Source: Candidatus Marivariicella framensis
GTDB taxonomy: Bacteria; Bacteroidota; Bacteroidia; Flavobacteriales; Flavobacteriaceae
Direction: 5' to 3'
Length of the DNA: 64,000 nt
Assembly: GCA_905182735.1 (NCBI GenBank)
Contig: CAJJCT010000003.1
Coordinates: 1-64,000 of the forward strand
The translations under genes and the position numbers were made by a program. Positions 1 to 9,068 of the stretch are shown one piece after another. Position 1 is the stretch's first letter; each line of letters begins with the position of its first letter. Under the pieces are notes generated by a model, which saw only the letters and a list, made by a program, of their open reading frames with translations, had not been told where the DNA came from and made no database searches.

Positions 1-2310
1 CTTGCTACACAAGGAGTAGTAGATGGAAATATTTCAAGTGATGTATCATTCATAAACATACCTTTAACTGGTATATATTCAGATCCAGATGGTGATCCTA
101 TCACATACGATTCATTTAGTCATGACCCATCGAAAGCTTCTGTTGAAGTAGATAGTAATACATTAGTTATTTACTTCCTGCCTGAAAAGTACGGAAGTGT
201 AGAATTTGAGTTTTTTGCTAGAGATGGAGATCCATATTGTGATCCAGGTCAAACCTTAAGTATTTCAAGAACACCTCCGGTAAATATTGCTCCAGTTGTT
301 ATATGCCCTGAAATAATTTCACAAATTCCACCAATTGAAGTTGTTCAAGGATCACCTCTTGATGTGATTCCTTTAAATCAGTTATTTTTAGACGTAACTG
401 CTTCTAACTTTGATTTCTATGCTGTAAGTGAAAATTCTGAAATTGTGGAAGCTAAAATTGATGGAGATAAATTAATATTAGAATATTCTTCAACCCTTGA
501 TGGTTCTACAAATGTAACGGTAGTATCGAGTAATGTTTCTGGAACGTGCGACGCAGAACTCAACTTTACGGTCACAGTTGTACCTCCTGCTGTAAACTTG
601 TCACCTGTATTCGAACCACAAAACGTTACGGTTCTTGAAAATGATGCTGAGGAGACGAATGCGGCAATTGCAAAATTTGCCTCGCATGTTATTGTTTCTG
701 ACCCTGAAGGAGAAAACATCTCTCTACTTATTTCGGCAGGAAACACTGATGATCTTTTCGAATTAAGACCTAGTGCTTCCACAGGAGATAGAGTTGATGC
801 TGGATATGATTTATTCGTAATCGGTAAACTTGATTATGAAGATCAAACCTTCCATGAACTAGAGCTTACTGCTTCAGATGGAGAAAATGTATCTACATAT
901 TTATACAGAGTAAATGTTGGAGATATTCAGAATGCTTCTATTAATGCAGACTTTAATCTAACTGTATACGACCAGGCTAATGAAAGTGAAACTGCCTCTG
1001 GAACTACAGGAAAAAATCAAGCATACAAACGTTTTACTAATCCTAGATTTAGAAATCAAATGGAGGTTGGTAAATGGAAAGTTCGTAAAAAGATAACAGG
1101 TGGAGCGGACAAAGATCTTTTTGAAATCAATCAAGAAGAAGAAGCTGGCGGCCCTGAAGCAAGAGGATCATCGGTTAATATGATTGATGTGCTTGACTTT
1201 AAAACACCTCCAGACTTTGAGAATCCTCAGGATCACAATAAGGATAATGTTTACGAAGTAATCGTTGAACTTATAAATGAAGATGATGGAGAATCAGAAA
1301 TTCCAGTTGTTGTAAATCAAAGAGAGATATCTGTTCCAGAAAATGATGAGAAAACTGTTGAAATACAATCAATTGGAGCGTCACCTGCTCAGGATACAGA
1401 TGGTGATGGTGTAGCTGATGTAATTGATAACAGCCCATTATTTGCAAATTCTAATCAAGCTGATGCAGATGGTGATGGTGTTGGAGATGTAACTGATGAC
1501 GATGATCAAGATGGTGTGTGGAATCCAAATGATGGATGTGCTAATACTACTCTAGGAAATAGAGTTGATATTTATGGATGTGCAATATTTTACTTGCCAA
1601 CTAATAATTTCTCAATAACTAAGTCAGAGAAATGTGTTGGTACAAATAGCATATCTATTACATCAGCTCGTTTAGATCTCAACTATTCAGTAACGGTTTC
1701 AGGAGCTGTTTCTCAAACTTCAAGCTTTACAGGTTCAACGTATGAAATTGAAAACCTTTCTGCTGGAACTTATTCAGTTTGTTTAACTGTCGACGGAATA
1801 GCATCATCTATATATCAGCGTTGTTATAGTATGACTATTTCCGAACCTGCACCGTTGAGTGTATATAGTATTACTGATCCAGGAAACAACTCGGTTACAT
1901 TTAACTTAGATGGAGGAACGGTTTATAATATTACTCACAACGGCATGACTACTCAGACTAAAGAATCTACCTATACGATCTCTTTAAAATCAGGAATGAA
2001 TACTATAGATATTAATACAGGTATTGGATGTCAGGGTGAATTTGGAACAACTTACTTTAATTCAAGTCTTGTTGACTTAGCACCTAACCCATTCAAAAGC
2101 TCTGTAAAACTATATGTTGGAGGAGAAGACGAAGCTGTATCAGTTAGTGTGTTTAATATGACAGGTAATCAAGTTTTAAGAGTGGATAAAGTATTAGATT
2201 TTGGCTCAAGGACTTTAGAGATAAATACTACATCTCTAATGATTGGAACGTACTTAATAAAAATTAATGGAGCGACAACTCAGCAAACATTTGTTGCTAT
2301 AAAACAATAG
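1..2310 (+). CDS. T9SS-exported cadherin/TSP3-repeat surface protein (5' partial)
   Basis: The frame is open from base 1, so the GTG at 364 is internal and the visible 769 residues are only the C-terminal part of a larger protein. It has Ig/cadherin-like segments (for example NVTVLENDAEE and SDPEGENISLLI), then an Asp-rich thrombospondin type 3-like calcium-binding stretch near residues 465-505 (DTDGDGVADVIDN, DADGDGVGDVTDDDD). The last 80 or so residues form a Por-secretion (type A) sorting domain: LAPNPFKSS, VFNMTGNQV, LMIGTYLIKI. Such domains direct export and cell-surface attachment through the T9SS in Bacteroidota. The role is probably adhesive or structural; no enzymatic motif is visible. 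The lipoprotein gene that follows starts 5 bp downstream and is probably co-transcribed. Confidence 0.85.
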   Translation, partial: LATQGVVDGNISSDVSFINIPLTGIYSDPDGDPITYDSFSHDPSKASVEVDSNTLVIYFLPEKYGSVEFEFFARDGDPYCDPGQTLSISRTPPVNIAPVVICPEIISQIPPIEVVQGSPLDVIPLNQLFLDVTASNFDFYAVSENSEIVEAKIDGDKLILEYSSTLDGSTNVTVVSSNVSGTCDAELNFTVTVVPPAVNLSPVFEPQNVTVLENDAEETNAAIAKFASHVIVSDPEGENISLLISAGNTDDLFELRPSASTGDRVDAGYDLFVIGKLDYEDQTFHELELTASDGENVSTYLYRVNVGDIQNASINADFNLTVYDQANESETASGTTGKNQAYKRFTNPRFRNQMEVGKWKVRKKITGGADKDLFEINQEEEAGGPEARGSSVNMIDVLDFKTPPDFENPQDHNKDNVYEVIVELINEDDGESEIPVVVNQREISVPENDEKTVEIQSIGASPAQDTDGDGVADVIDNSPLFANSNQADADGDGVGDVTDDDDQDGVWNPNDGCANTTLGNRVDIYGCAIFYLPTNNFSITKSEKCVGTNSISITSARLDLNYSVTVSGAVSQTSSFTGSTYEIENLSAGTYSVCLTVDGIASSIYQRCYSMTISEPAPLSVYSITDPGNNSVTFNLDGGTVYNITHNGMTTQTKESTYTISLKSGMNTIDINTGIGCQGEFGTTYFNSSLVDLAPNPFKSSVKLYVGGEDEAVSVSVFNMTGNQVLRVDKVLDFGSRTLEINTTSLMIGTYLIKINGATTQQTFVAIKQ

Positions 2311-2315
2311 AAAAC

Positions 2316-3050
2316 ATGAAACGTTTATTTATATCATTATTTAGTTTTTTAATAATCATTAGCTGTGGAGGCGGAGGCGGAGACGACCCTGTTGTTCCGC
2401 CGCCTGTAGTAATTCCCCCTCCTGTTGTAATTCTGCAACCTGGAACCCCTTCATTAGTGTTCCCGGCTAATAATGAATCTTGTCAGGATGGAACTTCATT
2501 AAATGACTCTCAAAGTGAGGTTAATTTTCAATGGGGAGCTCCTGCGAACACTAATAGCTATGTTTTAACAATAACTAACTTGACTACCAACACTGAATTA
2601 ACATTTAATTCAACAACTGCCAACAAAGTTGTTGCGTTATCTAAATCTGAACCTTACAGGTGGAGTGTTACAGCTCAAGGTGAACCAGGATCAACTCCAG
2701 CACAAAGTTCTTTATGGAAATTTTATTTAGCGGGTGATGCTCAAGTAAATTATGCACCATTTCCCCCAGATTTACTTTCTCCTAAATCTGGTCAAAATGT
2801 TTTAGCCGTTAACAATGAGGTGACTCTTATATGGAGTGCGTCGGATGTAGACAATGACTTAAGTTCTTATAAAGTTTATTTTGATAGTGTTGATGGATCA
2901 ACTCTTCTTGGTTCATATACTCACTCTGCAGAAACAACAAGTTCAGCAGTAAGTGTAGTAGCAAATACACTTTATTACTGGAAAGTAATTGCAATTGATG
3001 CTAATGAAAATGAGAGTGATTCAGGAGTATACACCTTTAGAGTCCAATAA
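2316..3050 (+). CDS. Lipoprotein with two fibronectin type III-like domains
   Basis: This is a 244-residue protein with a lipoprotein signal peptide. The lipobox Cys lies in IIISCGGGGGDD, and the following Gly/Asp stretch is a Bacteroidota lipoprotein export-type signal for surface display. A Pro/Val-rich linker leads into two beta-sandwich repeats, about residues 45-140 and 148-244. The second carries the Fn3 signature pattern LLSPKSG, VTLIWSASDVDND, SSYKVYFD and YYWKVIAIDANEN. No catalytic residues are apparent. It follows the T9SS surface protein by 5 bp, so the two may form an envelope complex; that is inference. A hairpin at 3092-3124 may end this transcript. Confidence 0.8.
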   Translation: MKRLFISLFSFLIIISCGGGGGDDPVVPPPVVIPPPVVILQPGTPSLVFPANNESCQDGTSLNDSQSEVNFQWGAPANTNSYVLTITNLTTNTELTFNSTTANKVVALSKSEPYRWSVTAQGEPGSTPAQSSLWKFYLAGDAQVNYAPFPPDLLSPKSGQNVLAVNNEVTLIWSASDVDNDLSSYKVYFDSVDGSTLLGSYTHSAETTSSAVSVVANTLYYWKVIAIDANENESDSGVYTFRVQ

Positions 3051-3082
3051 TGTTAATAGGATATTAATTTTTGAAACTGTAC

Positions 3083-3090
3083 TATATTTG
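3083..3090 (+). promoter_or_regulatory. Bacteroidetes -7 box (TATATTTG) for the acetate operon
   Basis: TATATTTG matches the Bacteroidetes -7 consensus TAnnTTTG and lies 55 bp before the ATG at 3145. I see no TTG at the usual 17-23 nt upstream, so the match is only half of the consensus. Confidence 0.45.
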
Positions 3091-3091
3091 T

Positions 3092-3124
3092 AAAAAGGCT
3101 TGATCATAAGATTCAAGTCTTTTT
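3092..3124 (+). terminator. Hairpin with T-tract: terminator or leader attenuator
   Basis: Arms 3092-3103 (AAAAAGGCTTGA) and 3113-3124 (TCAAGTCTTTTT) pair over 12 positions with one G-T wobble around a 9-nt loop and end in a T run. This is a rho-independent terminator shape. It sits directly after the -7 box at 3083-3090, so it could end the lipoprotein transcript or act in the leader of the symporter operon. Confidence 0.6.
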
Positions 3125-3144
3125 AAATTTAAATTTTTTAGTTT

Positions 3145-3393
3145 ATGAAAGCCAGTGAAAAGTATTGGAATAAAAATCTAACTTATCTAAAATATCTTCT
3201 TTTCATTTGGTTTATTGTTTCTTTTGGTGCAGGTATTATTTTTAAAGACTTATTAAATTCAATAAGTCTTGGAGGCTTTCCTCTAGGTTTCTGGTTTGCA
3301 CAACAAGGATCTGTATATGTTTTTGTAATCTTAATTTTTATCTACGTCTATCTAATGAATAAATTAGATAAATCTCATGGATATGAAGATTAA
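3145..3393 (+). CDS. DUF4212 small subunit of a sodium:solute symporter
   Basis: The 82-residue protein has two transmembrane helices, about residues 15-35 and 52-72, and ends in a charged tail. The pattern YWNKNLTYLK...GGFPLGFWFAQQGS...NKLDKSHGYED is typical of DUF4212, the small subunit that pairs with an SSS-family permease. The permease gene follows 16 bp downstream, as in other members of this two-gene family. The small subunit is thought to be needed for transporter assembly or function; its exact role is unknown. It is the first gene of the acetate uptake and activation operon. Confidence 0.9.
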   Translation: MKASEKYWNKNLTYLKYLLFIWFIVSFGAGIIFKDLLNSISLGGFPLGFWFAQQGSVYVFVILIFIYVYLMNKLDKSHGYED

Positions 3394-3409
3394 TCAATTC
3401 AAATAAATT

Positions 3410-5122
3410 ATGAGCGTTCAATTATGGACCTACTTATTAGTAGGTATAACCTTTGCATTATATATTGGAATCGCTATATGGTCAAGAGCCTCCTCAACTA
3501 AAGAGTTTTATGTTGCTGGAGGGGGAATCTCTCCACTAGCTAACGGAATGGCTACAGCAGCAGATTGGATGTCTGCCGCATCGTTCATTTCAATGGCAGG
3601 TTTAATCTCAATACTTGGTTATGACGGAGGAGTTTACATAATGGGATGGACAGGAGGCTATGTTCTTTTAGCTCTTTTACTTGCGCCTTACCTTCGTAAA
3701 TTTGGAAAATTTACTGTACCAGATTTTATAGGAGAAAGGTATTATTCTAATACGGCTAGAATAGTTGCAGTGATTTGCGCCCTATTAGTCTCTTTTACTT
3801 ATGTTGCTGGACAAATGAGAGGTGTTGGTGTAGTCTTCTCTAGATTTTTAGAGGTAGATATTAATACTGGCGTGATAATAGGAATGGTTATAGTTCTTTT
3901 TTATGCGGTTATGGGAGGCATGAAAGGAATTACGTATACTCAGGTAGCTCAATATTGTGTCTTGATTTTTGCTTTTATGGTTCCTGCAATATTTATCTCA
4001 TTTCAAATGACCGGAAGCCTGGTTCCACAGGTGGGTATGGGATCTACTATGAACGATGGATCAGGAGTATATGTTTTAGAAAAACTAAATTCTATTAATA
4101 CAGAATTAGGGTTTAACAAATATACAGACGGAAGTAAATCGCTAATTGACCTTCTTGCAATAACCTGCGCATTGATGGTTGGAACAGCTGGACTTCCTCA
4201 TGTTATCGTTAGATTCTTTACAGTTAAAAAAGTAAGTGATGCTAGAAAATCAGCCGGATTAGCATTGCTCTTTATTGCTATTTTATACACTGCTGCTCCT
4301 GCAGTTTCAGTATTTTCAAGGATTAATCTTATTTCTACAGTTAAAGACAATCCCTACACTTCAATGCCACAATGGTTTAGTAATTGGGAGCAAACGGGTT
4401 TATTGAAATTTAATGATAAAAATAATGATGGAAAGATTCAATATTTAGCAGATCCAAACCTAAATGAATTATATGTTGATCCAGACATTATGGTTCTAGC
4501 TAATCCTGAAATAGCTAATTTACCGCCATGGGTTATTGGGCTTGTTGCTGCTGGTGGATTAGCAGCAGCTTTATCAACTGCAGCAGGTTTACTATTGGTG
4601 ATTTCATCTTCAATTTCTCATGACTTAATCAAAAACATTATTAATCCAAAAATTACTGATAAAGGAGAATTATGGGCAGCTAGAATATCTGCGACATTTG
4701 CAGTTATAATAGCAGGTTACTTTGGAATCAATCCTCCAGACTTTGTTGCAGCGGTTGTTGCTCTGGCATTTGGCCTTGCGGCAGCTTCTTTTTTTCCAGC
4801 AATCATTCTTGGAATTTTTTATAAAAAAATGAATAAGGAGGGAGCAATTACTGGAATGATAGTAGGAATTCTATTTATGCTATTTTATATTTTAAAATTC
4901 AAATTTGGAGTTTTTGATGGTGGTAAATCTTCCGTTCAGGGCCTATCAGACCAATGGTGGTTTGGTGTTTCTCCTGAAGGGTTTGGATCAATAGCAATGA
5001 TATTCAATTTTCTTTCTGCATTGTTAGTTAATAAATTCACACCCCCTCCTCCTTTGGAAGTTCAGCAAATAGTTGAAAACATTAGAATTCCATCTGGTTC
5101 ATCTCCAGCAAATAATCACTAG
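3410..5122 (+). CDS. Sodium:solute symporter, ActP-like (acetate/monocarboxylate permease)
   Basis: This is a 570-residue polytopic inner-membrane protein of the SSS family with about 13 helices. FYVAGGGISPLANGMATAADWMSAASFI is the characteristic first-helix region, followed by GLPHVIVRFFTV and LAAALSTAAGLLLV. A hydrophilic insert near residues 300-360 contains an EF-hand-like loop (DKNNDGKI), as in the large subunits that pair with DUF4212. Family members take up short-chain monocarboxylates such as acetate with sodium. Acetyl-CoA synthetase starts 24 bp downstream, which supports acetate as substrate, although pyruvate, lactate or propionate cannot be excluded. No histidine-kinase fusion is present. 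Confidence 0.9.
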   Translation: MSVQLWTYLLVGITFALYIGIAIWSRASSTKEFYVAGGGISPLANGMATAADWMSAASFISMAGLISILGYDGGVYIMGWTGGYVLLALLLAPYLRKFGKFTVPDFIGERYYSNTARIVAVICALLVSFTYVAGQMRGVGVVFSRFLEVDINTGVIIGMVIVLFYAVMGGMKGITYTQVAQYCVLIFAFMVPAIFISFQMTGSLVPQVGMGSTMNDGSGVYVLEKLNSINTELGFNKYTDGSKSLIDLLAITCALMVGTAGLPHVIVRFFTVKKVSDARKSAGLALLFIAILYTAAPAVSVFSRINLISTVKDNPYTSMPQWFSNWEQTGLLKFNDKNNDGKIQYLADPNLNELYVDPDIMVLANPEIANLPPWVIGLVAAGGLAAALSTAAGLLLVISSSISHDLIKNIINPKITDKGELWAARISATFAVIIAGYFGINPPDFVAAVVALAFGLAAASFFPAIILGIFYKKMNKEGAITGMIVGILFMLFYILKFKFGVFDGGKSSVQGLSDQWWFGVSPEGFGSIAMIFNFLSALLVNKFTPPPPLEVQQIVENIRIPSGSSPANNH

Positions 5123-5146
5123 CTTTATTTTTTAAATTATATTTAA

Positions 5147-7057
5147 ATGTCTAATTATAACATAAATAGTTCTGAAGACTATAAGAGGATTTATGACGAA
5201 TCTGTAAACCACCCTGAAAAATTCTGGAATGATTTAGCTAAAGATAATTTCAAATGGCAAAAGCATTGGGATTCAGTTTTAAATTGGGATTTCAAAAAGC
5301 CTGAAATTAGATGGTTTGAGGGAGCACAACTTAATATTACTGAAAACTGTTTAGATAGACATCTTATAAATAAAGCTCAAAAAACAGCTATAATTTTTGA
5401 GCCTAATAATCCAAAGGAAAAATCAGAGCATATAACATATGAGAGCCTTTTTCACAGAGTAAATAAAATGGCCAATGTTCTTAAGAGTAAAGGAGTTAAA
5501 AAAGGAGATAGGGTATGTATTTATTTACCTATGATTCCCGAACTAGCTATAAGTGTATTAGCTTGTGCAAGAATTGGAGCAGTTCATTCCGTTGTTTTTG
5601 CTGGATTTTCTGCAATTGCATTATCAACAAGAATTAACGATTGCAACTGCAAAATTGTTCTGACTTCAGATGGTTCTTTTCGAGGAAATAAAATATTAGA
5701 TTTAAAAAAAATAGTAGATACCGCTTTAAAGGATTGTCCTCAAGTTTCATCTGTTTTAGTTGTTGAAAGAACTAAAACTAAAATTCATTTAGAAAAAGGA
5801 AGAGATTATTTAATAGAATCATTACTTAACGAAGCCAGTCAAGATTGTCCAATAGAAGTAATGGATTCAGAAGACCCTCTTTTTGTATTGTACACATCAG
5901 GTTCTACAGGAAAACCTAAAGGGATGGTTCATTCATCGGCTGGTTATATGGTTGGATCAGCATATACATTCAAAAATATTTTCCAATATAAAGATGAAGA
6001 TATTTATTGGTGTACTGCTGATATTGGTTGGATTACAGGACACTCATATATAGTGTATGGACCACTTTTAAATGGAGCAACAACTCTTATGTTTGAAGGA
6101 GTTCCTTCCTATCCTGACTATGGTCGTTTTTGGGAAATAGTTGAAAAACATAAAGTAAATCAATTTTACACAGCTCCTACAGCGATTAGAACATTAGCTA
6201 AAGAGTCCATAGATCTTGTTAACAAGCACGACTTATCCTCTTTAAAAGTATTAGGGTCTGTTGGTGAACCTATTAATGAAGAGGCATGGAAATGGTATAA
6301 TATTAATATTGGAAAAAATAAATGCCCAATAGTTGACACATGGTGGCAAACAGAAACTGGCTCAATAATGATCTCTTCAATTCCAAATGTCATAGAATCA
6401 AAGCCAACCTACGCAACATTACCATTTATAGGAATTCAGCCAGTTTTAATGGATGAAAATGGAAATGAAATTCTTGAAAATGACGCTGAAGGTAGACTTT
6501 GTATCAAATATCCATGGCCATCAATGGCCAGAACTATATGGGGAGATCATAAGAGATATAAGGAAACATATTTTTCATCTTTTGATAACAAATATTTCAC
6601 TGGTGATGGATCATACAGAGACAACAAAGGATTATTTAGAATTACAGGAAGAGTTGACGATGTAATAATTGTATCAGGTCATAACCTTGGAACTGCCCCA
6701 ATAGAAGATGCTATAAATGAACATAATCTAGTTGCAGAATCTGCTATAATTGGAGTTCCTCATGATATAAAAGGAAATTCTTTATTTGGATATATTACCT
6801 TAAAAGAAGCATCAAGCGCTTCATTGGGTGAAAGTCTTAAAAAAGAAATAAACCAATTAATATCTAAACAGATTGGACCCATTGCAAAACTTGACCATAT
6901 AGAATTTGTTTCAGGACTACCTAAAACACGCTCTGGTAAAATCATGAGAAGAATTTTAAGAAAAATAGCAAATAATGAAATTGATAATTTAGGAGACACT
7001 TCAACTCTTTTAAATCCAGAAATTGTAGATGAAATCATTTCTAAAGTTTTACATTGA
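5147..7057 (+). CDS. acs: Acetyl-CoA synthetase (AMP-forming)
   Basis: This cytoplasmic enzyme converts acetate, ATP and CoA to acetyl-CoA. At 636 residues it is close to the usual 650. The adenylate-forming motifs are all present: YTSGSTGKPKGMVH near residue 248, TWWQTETG near 398-405 (the Trp that limits the acyl pocket to acetate), GRVDDVIIVSGHNLGTAPIE, and TRSGKIMRRILRK near 593-605. The last holds the catalytic Lys, which lysine acetylation controls in other bacteria. It lies directly after the DUF4212/SSS permease pair, so uptake and activation of acetate are probably co-expressed. The final 29 bp overlap the next small gene. Confidence 0.95.
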   Translation: MSNYNINSSEDYKRIYDESVNHPEKFWNDLAKDNFKWQKHWDSVLNWDFKKPEIRWFEGAQLNITENCLDRHLINKAQKTAIIFEPNNPKEKSEHITYESLFHRVNKMANVLKSKGVKKGDRVCIYLPMIPELAISVLACARIGAVHSVVFAGFSAIALSTRINDCNCKIVLTSDGSFRGNKILDLKKIVDTALKDCPQVSSVLVVERTKTKIHLEKGRDYLIESLLNEASQDCPIEVMDSEDPLFVLYTSGSTGKPKGMVHSSAGYMVGSAYTFKNIFQYKDEDIYWCTADIGWITGHSYIVYGPLLNGATTLMFEGVPSYPDYGRFWEIVEKHKVNQFYTAPTAIRTLAKESIDLVNKHDLSSLKVLGSVGEPINEEAWKWYNINIGKNKCPIVDTWWQTETGSIMISSIPNVIESKPTYATLPFIGIQPVLMDENGNEILENDAEGRLCIKYPWPSMARTIWGDHKRYKETYFSSFDNKYFTGDGSYRDNKGLFRITGRVDDVIIVSGHNLGTAPIEDAINEHNLVAESAIIGVPHDIKGNSLFGYITLKEASSASLGESLKKEINQLISKQIGPIAKLDHIEFVSGLPKTRSGKIMRRILRKIANNEIDNLGDTSTLLNPEIVDEIISKVLH

Positions 7058-7241
7058 TATTTTGAATAAAATATCTGAATATTTTCAAAATTTCTTAAAA
7101 AGAGTAAGACTAATAAGAAAAGAAGTTAGAGGTGTTAAAACAGGGAAGTTTATAGCATATTTAATTGTTTTATTTTTTTTGCCAGGAGGTTCAGTGTTAT
7201 GTATAATAGCTTTGTATATTAGGTATTTAAAAAATGATTAA
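7029..7241 (+). CDS. Small single-helix membrane protein, unknown function
   Basis: The 70-residue frame starts inside the end of acs, or at TTG 7062 as a 59-residue form without overlap. Its N-terminal half is basic and amphipathic (FLKRVRLIRKEVRG), followed by one membrane helix near residues 43-65 (FIAYLIVLFFLPGGSVLCIIALYI). Its stop codon overlaps the ATG of the next gene as TAATG, which suggests translational coupling and supports the gene being real. I recognise no family. Confidence 0.55.
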   Translation: MKSFLKFYIDILNKISEYFQNFLKRVRLIRKEVRGVKTGKFIAYLIVLFFLPGGSVLCIIALYIRYLKND

Positions 7242-8059
7242 TGAAAAAATTACATTTAATTTCTCTACTTTTTTTCTCAGGCACGTTATTGGCTCAGTTA
7301 TCTTTAAAATCAATTGAACTGCCAAAAAAAATTGAGGAAACTTCTGGTTTAGAATACTTTAGAGGGCATTTTATCACTCATAATGATTCGGGAGGAAAGC
7401 CTAAATTATATTCCTTTACAAGTGAAGGAGATCTTTTAAAATCGTATAAAATTAAAGGTGCACTTAATAGAGACTGGGAAGAATTAACTGCAGATAACAA
7501 CTATATATATATATGCGATACAGGTAATAATTATGCTACCAGAAAAGATTTAAAAATATATAAAGTTGATAAAGATCTTATTTTAAGAGATTCTATTTTA
7601 ATTAGATATAAAAATCAAAAAAGCTTCAAAAGAAAAAGTAAAAATAGATACGACGCTGAAGCGATAGCTTCTGTAGACAGTGTATTGCTTTTGTTTTCAA
7701 AGGACAGAAAAAAACTTACAACTCAAGTTTATTCAATTCCAAAGGTTGCCACTAGTTATGTTATAGATCCTATTGCTGAATTTAATGTTGATGCTTTGAT
7801 AACTGCAGCTGATTATGATCCTATTTCAAAAACACTAGCCCTTACTTCTTATACATTTGCTGGGGATCAATATTTGTATCGATTTTTAAACTTTGATATT
7901 AAAAATTTGAAAAATTCAAAATTTGAAAAATATACTATACCTGTTAAGCCTGCTCAAATAGAAGCTATTAAGGTTGAAGACTCTTCAACTTTTTGGCTTA
8001 CATCTGAAGATGAAGGGGAAGGGTCTCCAAGACTTTTTAAGGCATGTATTTCATATTAA
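7241..8059 (+). CDS. Exported propeller-like protein (SdiA-regulated/YjiK-like)
   Basis: This 272-residue protein has a signal peptide (residues 1-18, ending LLAQ). Motifs such as EETSGLEY, FITHNDSGGKPKLY, DWEELTAD and YICDTGNN resemble the strand repeats of YjiK/SdiA-regulated-type and phytase-esterase-like beta-propellers. Later repeats (RYDAEAIASVDSVLLLFSKD, ITAADYDPISKTLALTSY) fit the same fold. No catalytic residues can be assigned. It starts by a 1-base overlap with the preceding small membrane protein gene. It might bind ligand or calcium in the periplasm, but this is a fold-level guess. Confidence 0.6.
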   Translation: MKKLHLISLLFFSGTLLAQLSLKSIELPKKIEETSGLEYFRGHFITHNDSGGKPKLYSFTSEGDLLKSYKIKGALNRDWEELTADNNYIYICDTGNNYATRKDLKIYKVDKDLILRDSILIRYKNQKSFKRKSKNRYDAEAIASVDSVLLLFSKDRKKLTTQVYSIPKVATSYVIDPIAEFNVDALITAADYDPISKTLALTSYTFAGDQYLYRFLNFDIKNLKNSKFEKYTIPVKPAQIEAIKVEDSSTFWLTSEDEGEGSPRLFKACISY

Positions 8060-8099
8060 CTTTAAAATTTTATTTTTTTACCTTGTATAAAAATAAAAA

Positions 8100-9065
8100 A
8101 TGAATCGATCTATATTTTTAAAGCAGCTAAGCTTGTTAACTGCAGGTTCGACGATAATACCCTCAAGTATTCTAGCAAAACCTTCTTATTTGCAAAAATT
8201 ATTACCTGAGGTAGGAATTCAATTATTCTCTATCCCACTTTTATTAAATAGAGATTTTGAAAAATCAATTTCCATGATTTCTAAAATGGGATATAAATAT
8301 ATTGAGTTTTTCGGTCCTTATTATTTCAGCTCTCAGAGCGCTAAAGATAGGGCTAAGAATTATCCTTTTCCTCCTTCAGATAAGCCCATAAGTGGTTTTT
8401 ATGGATATAAAGAATCAGAAATAAATGATATTTTAAGTGATTATAATTTAAAGACCCCTTCATTGCATACGGATTTAGACACTTTAGAAAATCATATGGG
8501 AAAATTAGCTAAAGCAGCGTTAGAATGTGGAGCTGAATACGTTGTGCTTCCTGCTATTCCGCCTGATCAAAGAACTAATATTGATGATTACAAAAGGATG
8601 GCAGATAGATTTAATGAAATTGGCTTAGCCGCTAAAAAAGAAGGAATTTCTTTTGCATATCATAATCATGGATATGGATTTGCAGAAAAAGAAGGGCTAA
8701 TTCCAACTGAATATGTTTTTGAAAATACTGATTCTGATTTAGTTTTTCTTCAGATGGATATTTTTTGGACTTTAGCTGCAGGACAAGATCCAATAAGACT
8801 ATTAAATAAATATTCAAACAGATACAAATTAATGCATTTAAAAGACATGAAAGAAAATATTTTATTTAATGGAGATGGTGAGTCTTTCGAAGAATGGATT
8901 ACTCTTTTTCCAAATATGACAAGTTGTGGAAAAGGAATAGCTGATATAAAAGGAATAATCAAGAAGGCTAAAGATGTTGGAGTTAAACATTTTTATGTAG
9001 AACAAGATATGGCTCAAAATCCTGAAATAGTTCTTCAAGAGAGTTTCGATTTTTTAACTAATTAA
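8100..9065 (+). CDS. Exported sugar-phosphate isomerase/epimerase-like TIM barrel
   Basis: The 321-residue protein belongs to the xylose isomerase-like (AP endonuclease 2) TIM-barrel superfamily. Likely metal or substrate residues are visible in order: YIEFFG, PSLHTDL, YHNHGYGF, LQMDIFWT, LMHLKDM and YVEQD. The N-terminus (residues 1-27, LLTAGSTIIPSSILAKP) is an export signal, as in many Bacteroidota members of the family, although the twin-Arg pair is not intact (MNRSIFLKQL). Family members isomerise, epimerise or dehydrate sugars and inositols; the substrate is unknown. It lies 3 bp upstream of an aldehyde dehydrogenase gene and is probably in the same operon. Confidence 0.8.
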   Translation: MNRSIFLKQLSLLTAGSTIIPSSILAKPSYLQKLLPEVGIQLFSIPLLLNRDFEKSISMISKMGYKYIEFFGPYYFSSQSAKDRAKNYPFPPSDKPISGFYGYKESEINDILSDYNLKTPSLHTDLDTLENHMGKLAKAALECGAEYVVLPAIPPDQRTNIDDYKRMADRFNEIGLAAKKEGISFAYHNHGYGFAEKEGLIPTEYVFENTDSDLVFLQMDIFWTLAAGQDPIRLLNKYSNRYKLMHLKDMKENILFNGDGESFEEWITLFPNMTSCGKGIADIKGIIKKAKDVGVKHFYVEQDMAQNPEIVLQESFDFLTN

Positions 9066-9068
9066 AAT

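Noticed and set aside
417-782. 121-codon antisense frame within the T9SS protein gene
   Set aside because: It lies wholly inside a well-supported coding gene, has no family motif, and its composition reflects the opposite strand.
364-2310. Start of the surface protein at GTG 364
   Set aside because: The same frame is open back to base 1 with protein-like sequence, so the true start is outside the window.
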